Assembly: GCA_036245805.1 (NCBI GenBank)
Contig: BTRK01000001.1
Coordinates: forward strand, 39,444,995 to 39,508,994
Source of the DNA: Pristionchus mayeri
Taxonomy: Eukaryota; Nematoda; Chromadorea; Rhabditida; Neodiplogasteridae
Direction of reading: 5' to 3'
Length of the DNA: 64,000 nt
A program made the position numbers and the translations under genes. The notes beneath the pieces were generated by a model. It ran no database searches and was not told where the DNA came from. It was given only the letters and a program-made list of their open reading frames with translations. Of this stretch, positions 52,544-64,000 are shown piece by piece (position 1 is the stretch's first letter; every line of letters starts with the position of its first letter).

Positions 52544-55500
52544 CAGATAAATAAATAAATAAAGGATAGTGATAATACTATGTTCTAACATATTTTCATA
52601 GCAAAAGCCTATTCATTATCTCATCGAATGCGAAATCGAGTCGTGACTGGCAGACGCTGAGTATGCCCACGCATCACAACCTCTGAGTTGCCATAACATG
52701 AATTCTAACCATGAACTTTCCTCCAAATAAATAAAGGATAATGATAATACTATGTTCTAACATATTTTCATAGCAAAAGCCTATTCATTATCTCATCGAA
52801 TGCGAAATCGAGTCGTGACTGGCAGACGCTGAGTATGCCCACGCATCACAACCTCTGAGTTGCCATAACATGAATTCTAACCATGAACTTTCCTCCAAAT
52901 AAATAAAGGATAATGATAATACTATGTTCTAACATATTTTCATAGCAAAAGCCTATTCATTATCTTATCGAATGCGAAATCGAGTCATGACTGGCAGACG
53001 CTGAGTATGCCCACGCATCACAACCTCTGAGTTGCCATAACATGAATTCAAACCATGACCTTTCCTCCAGATAAATAAATAAATAAAGGATAGTGATAAT
53101 ACTATGTTCTAACATATTTTCATAGCAAAAGCCTATTCATTATCTCATCGAATGCGAAATCGAGTCGTGACTGGCAGACGCTGAGTATGCCCACGCATCA
53201 CAACCTCTGAGTTGCCATAACATGAATTCTAACCATGAACTTTCCTCCAAATAAATAAAGGATAATGATAATACTATGTTCTAACATATTTTCATAGCAA
53301 AAGCCTATTCATTATCTCATCGAATGCGAAATCGAGTCATGACTGGCAGACGCTGAGTATGCCCACGCATCACAACCTCTGAGTTGCCATAACATGAATT
53401 CAAACCATGACCTTTCCTCCAGATAAATAAATAAATAAAGGATAGTGATAATACTATGTTCTAACATATTTTCATAGCAAAAGCCTATTCATTATCTCAT
53501 CGAATGCGAAATCGAGTCGTGACTGGCAGACGCTGAGTATGCCCACGCATCACAACCTCTGAGTTGCCATAACATGAATTCTAACCATAGAACTTTCCTC
53601 CAAATAAATAAAGGATAATGATAATACTATGTTCTAACATATTTTCATAGCAAAAGCCTATTCATTATCTCAGCGAATGCGAAATCGAGTCGTGACTGGC
53701 AGACGCTGAGTATGCCCACGCATCACAACCTCTGAGTTGCCATAACATGAATTCTAACCATGAACTTTCCTCCAAATAAATAAAGGATAATGATAATACT
53801 ATGTTCTAACATATTTTCATAGCAAAAGCCTATTCATTATCTCATCGAATGCGAAATCGAGTCGTGACTGGCAGACGCTGAGTATGCCCACGCATCACAA
53901 CCTCTGAGTTGCCATAACATGAATTCAAACCATGACCTTTCCTCCAGATAAATAAAGGATAATGATAATACTATGTTCTAACATATTTTCATAGCAAAAG
54001 CCTATTCATTATCTCATCGAATGCGAAATCGAGTCGTGACTGGCAGACGCTGAGTATGCCCACGCATCACAACCTCTGAGTTGCCATAACATGAATTCTA
54101 ACCATGAACTTTCCTCCAAATAAATAAAGGATAATGATAATACTATGTTCTAACATATTTTCATAGCAAAAGCCTATTCATTATCTCATCGAATGCGAAA
54201 TCGAGTCATGACTGGCAGACGCTGAGTATGCCCACGCATCACAACCTCTGAGTTGCCATAACATGAATTCAAACCATGACCTTTCCTCCAGATAAATAAA
54301 TAAATAAAGGATAGTGATAATACTATGTTCTAACATATTTTCATAGCAAAAGCCTATTCATTATCTCATCGAATGCGAAATCGAGTCGTGACTGGCAGAC
54401 GCTGAGTATGCCCACGCATCACAACCTCTGAGTTGCCATAACATGAATTCTAACCATGAACTTTCCTCCAAATAAATAAAGGATAATGATAATACTATGT
54501 TCTAACATATTTTCATAGCAAAAGCCTATTCATTATCTCATCGAATGCGAAATCGAGTCGTGACTGGCAGACGCTGAGTATGCCCACGCATCACAACCTC
54601 TGAGTTGCCATAACATGAATTCTAACCATGAACTTTCCTCCAAATAAATAAAGGATAATGATAATACTATGTTCTAACATATTTTCATAGCAAAAGCCTA
54701 TTCATTATCTTATCGAATGCGAAATCGAGTCATGACTGGCAGACGCTGAGTATGCCCACGCATCACAACCTCTGAGTTGCCATAACATGAATTCAAACCA
54801 TGACCTTTCCTCCAGATAAATAAATAAATAAAGGATAGTGATAATACTATGTTCTAACATATTTTCATAGCAAAAGCCTATTCATTATCTCATCGAATGC
54901 GAAATCGAGTCGTGACTGGCAGACGCTGAGTATGCCCACGCATCACAACCTCTGAGTTGCCATAACATGAATTCTAACCATGAACTTTCCTCCAAATAAA
55001 TAAAGGATAATGATAATACTATGTTCTAACATATTTTCATAGCAAAAGCCTATTCATTATCTCATCGAATGCGAAATCGAGTCATGACTGGCAGACGCTG
55101 AGTATGCCCACGCATCACAACCTCTGAGTTGCCATAACATGAATTCAAACCATGACCTTTCCTCCAGATAAATAAATAAATAAAGGATAGTGATAATACT
55201 ATGTTCTAACATATTTTCATAGCAAAAGCCTATTCATTATCTCATCGAATGCGAAATCGAGTCGTGACTGGCAGACGCTGAGTATGCCCACGCATCACAA
55301 CCTCTGAGTTGCCATAACATGAATTCTAACCATGAACTTTCCTCCAAATAAATAAAGGATAATGATAATACTATGTTCTAACATATTTTCATAGCAAAAG
55401 CCTATTCATTATCTCATCGAATGCGAAATCGAGTCGTGACTGGCAGACGCTGAGTATGCCCACGCATCACAACCTCTGAGTTGCCATAACATGAATTCTA

Positions 55501-55689
55501 ACCATGAACTTTCCTCCAAATAAATAAAGGATAATGATAATACTATGTTCTAACATATTTTCATAGCAAAAGCCTATTCATTATCTTATCGAATGCGAAA
55601 TCGAGTCATGACTGGCAGACGCTGAGTATGCCCACGCATCACAACCTCTGAGTTGCCATAACATGAATTCAAACCATGACCTTTCCTCC
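52544..55689. repeat. 1745-bp (10-unit) higher-order repeat, about 1.8 copies
   Basis: The +8 variant falls at 52544, 53068, 53420, 54289, 54813, 55165 and 55689, with intervals 524, 352, 869, 524, 352, 524. The triplet 524-352-869 sums to 1745 and then restarts. The independent marker TATCTTATCG at 52961 and 54706 is also 1745 apart. Confidence 0.87.
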
Positions 55690-58600
55690 AGATAAATAAA
55701 TAAATAAAGGATAGTGATAATACTCTGTTCTAACATATTTTCATAGCAAAAGCCTATTCATTATCTCATCGAATGCGAAATCGAGTCGTGACTGGCAGAC
55801 GCTGAGTATGCCCACGCATCACAACCTCTGAGTTGCCATAACATGAATTCTAACCATGAACTTTCCTCCAAATAAATAAAGGATAATGATAATACTATGT
55901 TCTAACATATTTTCATAGCAAAAGCCTATTCATTATCTCATCGAATGCGAAATCGAGTCGTGACTGGCAGACGCTGAGTATGCCCACGCATCACAACCTC
56001 TGAGTTGCCATAACATGAATTCTAACCATGAACTTTCCTCCAAATAAATAAAGGATAATGATAATACTATGTTCTAACATATTTTCATAGCAAAAGCCTA
56101 TTCATTATCTCATCGAATGCGAAATCGAGTCGTGACTGGCAGACGCTGAGTATGCCCACGCATCACAACCTCTGAGTTGCCATAACATGAATTCTAACCA
56201 TGAACTTTCCTCCAAATAAATAAAGGATAATGATAATACTATGTTCTAACATATTTTCATAGCAAAAGCCTATTCATTATCTCATCGAATGCGAAATCGA
56301 GTCGTGACTGGCAGACGCTGAGTATGCCCACGCATCACAACCTCTGAGTTGCCATAACATGAATTCTAACCATAGAACTTTCCTCCAAATAAATAAAGGA
56401 TAATGATAATACTATGTTCTAACATATTTTCATAGCAAAAGCCTATTCATTATCTCATCGAATGCGAAATCGAGTCGTGACTGGCAGACGCTGAGTATGC
56501 CCACGCATCACAACCTCTGAGTTGCCATAACATGAATTCTAACCATAGAACTTTCCTCCAAATAAATAAAGGATAATGATAATACTATGTTCTAACATAT
56601 TTTCATAGCAAAAGCCTATTCATTATCTCATCGAATGCGAAATCGAGTCGTGACTGGCAGACGCTGAGTATGCCCACGCATCACAACCTCTGAGTTGCCA
56701 TAACATGAATTCTAACCATGAACTTTCCTCCAAATAAATAAAGGATAATGATAATACTATGTTCTAACATATTTTCATAGCAAAAGCCTATTCATTATCT
56801 CATCGAATGCGAAATCGAGTCGTGACTGGCAGACGCTGAGTATGCCCACGCATCACAACCTCTGAGTTGCCATAACATGAATTCTAACCATAGAACTTTC
56901 CTCCAAATAAATAAAGGATAATGATAATACTATGTTCTAACATATTTTCATAGCAAAAGCCTATTCATTATCTCATCGAATGCGAAATCGAGTCGTGACT
57001 GGCAGACGCTGAGTATGCCCACGCATCACAACCTCTGAGTTGCCATAACATGAATTCTAACCATGAACTTTCCTCCAAATAAATAAAGGATAATGATAAT
57101 ACTATGTTCTAACATATTTTCATAGCAAAAGCCTATTCATTATCTCATCGAATGCGAAATCGAGTCATGACTGGCAGACGCTGAGTATGCCCACGCATCA
57201 CAACCTCTGAGTTGCCATAACATGAATTCAAACCATGACCTTTCCTCCAGATAAATAAATAAATAAAGGATAGTGATAATACTATGTTCTAACATATTTT
57301 CATAGCAAAAGCCTATTCATTATCTCATCGAATGCGAAATCGAGTCGTGACTGGCAGACGCTGAGTATGCCCACGCATCACAACCTCTGAGTTGCCATAA
57401 CATGAATTCTAACCATGAACTTTCCTCCAAATAAATAAAGGATAATGATAATACTATGTTCTAACATATTTTCATAGCAAAAGCCTATTCATTATCTCAT
57501 CGAATGCGAAATCGAGTCGTGACTGGCAGACGCTGAGTATGCCCACGCATCACAACCTCTGAGTTGCCATAACATGAATTCTAACCATAGAACTTTCCTC
57601 CAAATAAATAAAGGATAATGATAATACTATGTTCTAACATATTTTCATAGCAAAAGCCTATTCATTATCTCATCGAATGCGAAATCGAGTCGTGACTGGC
57701 AGACGCTGAGTATGCCCACGCATCACAACCTCTGAGTTGCCATAACATGAATTCTAACCATAGAACTTTCCTCCAAATAAATAAAGGATAATGATAATAC
57801 TATGTTCTAACATATTTTCATAGCAAAAGCCTATTCATTATCTCATCGAATGCGAAATCGAGTCATGACTGGCAGACGCTGAGTATGCCCACGCATCACA
57901 ACCTCTGAGTTGCCATAACATGAATTCTAACCATGAACTTTCCTCCAAATAAATAAAGGATAATGATAATACTATGTTCTAACATATTTTCATAGCAAAA
58001 GCCTATTCATTATCTCATCGAATGCGAAATCGAGTCGTGACTGGCAGACGCTGAGTATGCCCACGCATCACAACCTCTGAGTTGCCATAACATGAATTCT
58101 AACCATAGAACTTTCCTCCAAATAAATAAAGGATAATGATAATACTATGTTCTAACATATTTTCATAGCAAAAGCCTATTCATTATCTCATCGAATGCGA
58201 AATCGAGTCATGACTGGCAGACGCTGAGTATGCCCACGCATCACAACCTCTGAGTTGCCATAACATGAATTCTAACTATGAACTTTCCTCCAAATAAATA
58301 AAGGATAGTGATAATACTATGTTCTAACATATTTTCATAGCAAAAGCCTATTCATTATCTCATCGAATGCGAAATCGAGTCGTGACTGGCAGACGCTGAG
58401 TATGCCGACGCATCACAACCTCTGAGTTGCCATAACATGAATTCTAACCATGAACTTTCCTCCAAATAAATAAAGGATAATGATAATACTATGTTCTAAC
58501 ATATTTTCGTAGCAAAAGCCTATTCATTATCTCATCGAATGCGAAATCGAGTCGTGACTGGCAGACGCTGAGTATGCCCACGCATCACAACCTCTGAGTT

Positions 58601-60530
58601 GCCATAACATGAATTCTAACCATGAACTTTCCTCCAAATAAATAAAGGATAATGATAATACTATGTTCTAACATATTTTCATAGCAAAAGCCTATTCATT
58701 TTCTCATCGAATGCGAAATCGAGTCGTGACTGGCAGACGCTGAGTATGCCCACGCATCACAACCTCTGAGTTGCCATAACATGAATTCTAACCATGAACT
58801 TTCCTCCAAATAAATAAAGGATAATGATAATACTATGTTCTAACATATTTTCATAGCAAAAGCCTATTCATTATCTCATCGAATGCGAAATCGAGTCGTG
58901 ACTGGCAGACGCTGAGTATGCCCACGCATCACAACCTCTGAGTTGCCATAACATGAATTCTAACCATGAACTTTCCTCCAAATAAATAAAGGATAATGAT
59001 AATACTATGTTCTAACATATTTTCATAGCAAAAGCCTATTCATTATCTCATCGAATGCGAAATCGAGTCGTGACTGGCAGACGCTGAGTATGCCCACGCA
59101 TCATAACCTCTTAGTTGCCATAACATGAATTCTAACCATGAACTTTCCTCCAAATAAATAAAGGATAGTGATAATACTAAGTTCCAACATATTTTCATAG
59201 CAAAAGCCTATTCATTATCTCATCGAATGCGAAATCGAGTCATGACTGGCAGACGCTGAGTATGCCCACGCATCACAACCTCTGAGTTGCCATAACATGA
59301 ATTCTAACCATGAACTTTCCTCCAAATAAATAAAGGATAGTGATAATACTATGTTCTAACATATTTTCATAGCAAAAGCCTATTCATTATCTCATCGAAT
59401 GCGAAATCGAGTCGTGACTGGCAGACGCTGAGTATGCCCACGCATCACAACCTCTGAGTTGCCATAACATGAATTCTAACCATGAACTTTCCTCCAAATA
59501 AATAAAGGATAATGATAATACTATGTTCTAACATATTTTCATAGCAAAAGCCTATTCATTATCTCATCGAATGCGAAATCGAGTCGTGACTGGCAGACGC
59601 TGAGTATGCCCACGCATCACAACCTCTGAGTTGCCATAACATGAATTCTAACCATGAACTTTCCTCCAAATAAATAAAGGATAATGATAATACTATGTTC
59701 TAACATATTTTCATAGCAAAAGCCTATTCATTATCTCATCGAATGCGAAATCGAGTCGTGACTGGCAGACGCTGAGTATGCCCACGCATCATAACCTCTT
59801 AGTTGCCATAACATGAATTCTAACCATGAACTTTCCTCCAAATAAATAAAGGATAGTGATAATACTAAGTTCCAACATATTTTCATAGCAAAAGCCTATT
59901 CATTATCTCATCGAATGCGAAATCGAGTCATGACTGGCAGACGCTGAGTATGCCCACGCATCACAACCTCTGAGTTGCCATAACATGAATTCTAACCATG
60001 AACTTTCCTCCAAATAAATAAAGGATAGTGATAATACTATGTTCTAACATATTTTCATAGCAAAAGCCTATTCATTATCTCATCGAATGCGAAATCGAGT
60101 CGTGACTGGCAGACGCTGAGTATGCCCACGCATCACAACCTCTGAGTTGCCATAACATGAATTCTAACCATGAACTTTCCTCCAAATAAATAAAGGATAA
60201 TGATAATACTATGTTCTAACATATTTTCATAGCAAAAGCCTATTCATTATCTCATCGAATGCGAAATCGAGTCGTGACTGGCAGACGCTGAGTATGCCCA
60301 CGCATCACAACCTCTGAGTTGCCATAACATGAATTCTAACCATAGAACTTTCCTCCAAATAAATAAAGGATAATGATAATACTATGTTCTAACATATTTT
60401 CATAGCAAAAGCCTATTCATTATCTCATCGAATGCGAAATCGAGTCGTGACTGGCAGACGCTGAGTATGCCCACGCATCACAACCTCTGAGTTGCCATAA
60501 CATGAATTCTAACCATGAACTTTCCTCCAA

Positions 60531-63500
60531 ATATATAAAGGGTAGTGATAATACTATGTTGTAACATATTTTTATAGTAGAAGCCTATTCATTATCTCAT
60601 CGAATGCGAAATCGAGTCGTGACTGGCAGACGCTGAGTATGCCTACGCATCACAACCTCTGAGTTGCCATAACATGAATTCTAACCATGAACTTTCCTCC
60701 AAATAAATAAAGGATAATGATAATACTATGTTCTAACATATTTTCATAGCAAAAGCCTATTCATTATCTCATCGAATGCGAAATCGAGTCATGACTGGCA
60801 GACGCTGAATATGCCCACGCATCACAACCTCTGAGTTGCCATAACATGAATTCTAACCATTAACCTTTCTCCAAATAAATAAAGGATAGTGATAATACTA
60901 TGTTCTAACACATTTTCATAGCAGAAGCCTATTCATTATCTCATCGAATGCGAAATCGAGTCGTGACTGGCAGACGCTGAGTATGCCCACGCATCACAAC
61001 CTCTGAGTTGCCATAACATGAATTCTAACCATGAACTTTCCTCCAAATAAATAAAGGATAATTATAATACTATGTTCTAACATATTTTCATAGCAAAAGC
61101 CTATTCATTATCTCATCGAATGCGAAATCGAGTCATGACTGGCAGACGCTGAGTATGCCCACGCATCACAACCTCTGAGTTGCCATAACATGAATTCTAA
61201 CCATGAACTTTCCTCCAAATAAATAAAGGATAATGATAATACTATGTTCTAACATATTTTCATAGCAAAAGCCTATTCATTATCTCATCGAATGCGAAAT
61301 CGAGTCATGACTGGCAGACGCTGAGTATGCCCACGCATCACAACCTCTGAGTTGCCATAACATGAATTCTAACCATGAACTTTCCTCCAAATAAATAAAG
61401 GATAATGATAATACTATGTTCTAACATATTTTCATAGCAAAAGCCTATTCATTATCTCATCGAATGCGAAATCGAGTCGTGACTGGCAGACGCTGAGTAT
61501 GCCGACGCATCACAACCTCTGAGTTGCCATAACATGAATTCTAACCATGAACTTTCCTCCAAATAAATAAAGGATAATGATAATACTATGTTCTAACATA
61601 TTTTCGTAGCAAAAGCCTATTCATTATCTCATCGAATGCGAAATCGAGTCGTGACTGGCAGACGCTGAGTATGCCCACGCATCACAACCTCTGAGTTGCC
61701 ATAACATGAATTCTAACCATGAACTTTCCTCCAAATAAATAAAGGATAATGATAATACTATGTTCTAACATATTTTCATAGCAAAAGCCTATTCATTTTC
61801 TCATCGAATGCGAAATCGAGTCGTGACTGGCAGACGCTGAGTATGCCCACGCATCACAACCTCTGAGTTGCCATAACATGAATTCTAACCATGAACTTTC
61901 CTCCAAATAAATAAAGGATAATGATAATACTATGTTCTAACATATTTTCATAGCAAAAGCCTATTCATTATCTCATCGAATGCGAAATCGAGTCGTGACT
62001 GGCAGACGCTGAGTATGCCCACGCATCACAACCTCTGAGTTGCCATAACATGAATTCTAACCATGAACTTTCCTCCAAATAAATAAAGGATAATGATAAT
62101 ACTATGTTCTAACATATTTTCATAGCAAAAGCCTATTCATTATCTCATCGAATGCGAAATCGAGTCGTGACTGGCAGACGCTGAGTATGCCCACGCATCA
62201 TAACCTCTTAGTTGCCATAACATGAATTCTAACCATGAACTTTCCTCCAAATAAATAAAGGATAGTGATAATACTAAGTTCTAACATATTTTCATAGCAA
62301 AAGCCTATTCATTATCTCATCGAATGCGAAATCGAGTCATGACTGGCAGACGCTGAGTATGCCCACGCATCACAACCTCTGAGTTGCCATAACATGAATT
62401 CTAACCATGAACTTTCCTCCAAATAAATAAAGGATAGTGATAATACTATGTTCTAACATATTTTCATAGCAAAAGCCTATTCATTATCTCATCGAATGCG
62501 AAATCGAGTCGTGACTGGCAGACGCTGAGTATGCCCACGCGTCACAACCTCTGAGTTGCCATAACATGAATTCTAACCATGAACTTTCCTCCAAATATAT
62601 AAAGGGTAGTGATAATACTATGTTGTAACATATTTTTATAGTAGAAGCCTATTCATTATCTCATCGAATGCGAAATCGAGTCGTGACTGGCAGACGCTGA
62701 GTATGCCTACGCATCACAACCTCTGAGTTGCCATAACATGAATTCTAACCATGAACTTTCCTCCAAATAAATAAAGGATAATGATAATACTATGTTCTAA
62801 CATATTTTCATAGCAAAAGCCTATTCATTATCTCATCGAATGCGAAATCGAGTCATGACTGGCAGACGCTGAATATGCCCACGCATCACAACCTCTGAGT
62901 TGCCATAACATGAATTCTAACCATTAACCTTTCTCCAAATAAATAAAGGATAGTGATAATACTATGTTCTAACACATTTTCATAGCAGAAGCCTATTCAT
63001 TATCTCATCGAATGCGAAATCGAGTCGTGACTGGCAGACGCTGAGTATGCCCACGCATCACAACCTCTGAGTTGCCATAACATGAATTCTAACCATGAAC
63101 TTTCCTCCAAATAAATAAAGGATAATGATAATACTATGTTCTAACATATTTTCATAGCAAAAGCCTATTCATTATCTCATCGAATGCGAAATCGAGTCAT
63201 GACTGGCAGACGCTGAGTATGCCCACGCATCACAACCTCTGAGTTGCCATAACATGAATTCTAACCATGAACTTTCCTCCAAATAAATAAAGGATAATGA
63301 TAATACTATGTTCTAACATATTTTCATAGCAAAAGCCTATTCATTATCTCATCGAATGCGAAATCGAGACGTGACTGGCAGACGCTGAGTATGCCCACGC
63401 ATCACAACCTCTGAGTTGCCATAACATGAATTCTAACCATGAACTTTCCTCCAAATAAATAAAGGATAATGATAATACTATGTTCTAACATATTTTCATA

Positions 63501-64000
63501 GCAAAAGCCTATTCATTATCTCATCGAATGCGAAATCGAGTCATGACTGGCAGACGCTGAGTATGCCCACGCATCATAACCTCTGAGTTGCCATAACATG
63601 AATTCTAACCATGAACTTTCCTCCAAATAAATAAAGGATAATGATAATACTATGTTCTAACATATTTTCATAGCAAAAGCCTATTCATTATCTCATCGAA
63701 TGCGAAATCGAGTCGTGACTGGCAGACGCTGAGTATGCCCTCGCATCACAACTTCTGAGTTGCCATAACATGAATTCTAACCATGAACTTTCCTCCAAAT
63801 AAATAAAGGATAATGATAATACTATGTTCTAACATATTTTCTTAGCAAAAGCCTATTCATTATCTCATCGAATGCGAAATCGAGTCATGACTGGCAGACG
63901 CTGAGTATGCCCACGCATCATAACCTCTGAGTTGCCATAACATGAATTCTAACCATGAACTTTCCTCTAAATAAATAAAGGATAATGATAATACTATGTT
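60531..64000. repeat. 2064-bp (12-unit) higher-order repeat at the right edge
   Basis: The divergent unit with AAATATATAAAGGG, TGTTGTAACATA and ATAGTAGAAGCC occurs at 60531 and 62595, exactly 12 units apart. Each copy is followed by a TATGCCTACG unit and then a CTGAATATG / ATTAACCTTTC unit. The second copy is cut by the window end. Confidence 0.82.

Larger units (their letters stand above)
12546..64000. repeat. 172-bp satellite DNA, ~299 tandem copies, continues past the window
   Basis: Successive copies of the marker CGAAATCGAG start at 12551, 12723, 12895, 13067 and 13239, exactly 172 apart, and this continues to 64000. Other unit landmarks: GACTGGCAGACGCTGAG, CACGCATCACAACCTC, CATGAATTCTAACCATGAAC, AAATAAATAAAGG, TATGTTCTAACATA, TTCATAGCAAAAGCC. 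Units differ by few substitutions. Rare indels are -6 (28176, 31266), -5 (about 44442, 45124), +8 (AAATAAATAAATAAATAAAGG class, ten copies 49.8-57.3 kb) and +1 (CATAGAAC class, 51.5-60.3 kb). All frames have stops, so it is non-coding. Most units carry an EcoRI site (GAATTC). The length is near nucleosomal size; a role (heterochromatin, centromere-like, subtelomeric) cannot be read from sequence. About 80% of the window. Confidence 0.98.

Noticed and set aside
12546..64000. CRISPR array (regular repeats)
   Set aside because: There are no unique spacers; the whole 172-bp unit is repeated and the context is eukaryotic.
12546..64000. Homology to primate alpha satellite because of the 171/172-bp length
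   Set aside because: No CENP-B-box-like motif and no visible sequence similarity; only the length agrees.

Overview
This is eukaryotic DNA, most likely from a nematode. The left part carries a many-exon gene with short GT-AG introns. It encodes a nematode-style secreted protein: Thr/Pro-rich linker, cysteine-rich EB modules, NodB-type (chitin) deacetylase domain and a small Cys-rich tail. Splice acceptors vary (TTCAG, TGCAG, CCAG, TTTAG), unlike the uniform TTTTCAG of Caenorhabditis. That would suit a diplogastrid such as Pristionchus, but the genus is a guess.

Layout. (1) 1-7076: 3' part of the deacetylase-like gene, 18 exons on the + strand, 5' end outside the window. One intron holds an antisense tRNA-His-like sequence; others hold homopolymer and CT repeats. 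(2) 7077-9014: about 2 kb with no supported gene. It contains a roughly 207-bp MITE-like element with TA flanks, two copies of an 86-88 bp palindrome, and another long hairpin. (3) 9015-12548: a G-rich 25-bp minisatellite of about 106 units, cleanly split by an 882-bp mariner-family element (11136-12017) with perfect 27-bp inverted repeats, TA target duplication and a broken D34D transposase. (4) About 12546-64000: roughly 299 tandem copies of a 172-bp satellite, running off the right edge. Sequence variants and small indels recur at exact multiples of 172 bp, showing nested higher-order repeats (2, 4, 5, 7, 8, 10, 12 and 18 units).

Only one functional-looking gene is visible. It should act in extracellular chitin or cuticle matrix biology, but two of its expected active-site histidines read as asparagine, so catalysis is doubtful. 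The other 80% of the window is repeat DNA. The very long open frames over the minisatellite are a by-product of a stop-free 25-bp unit, not genes. I found no clear new enzymatic or defence system. The most notable features are the satellite with its higher-order structure, the abrupt minisatellite/satellite junction, the mariner insertion and the palindrome family.
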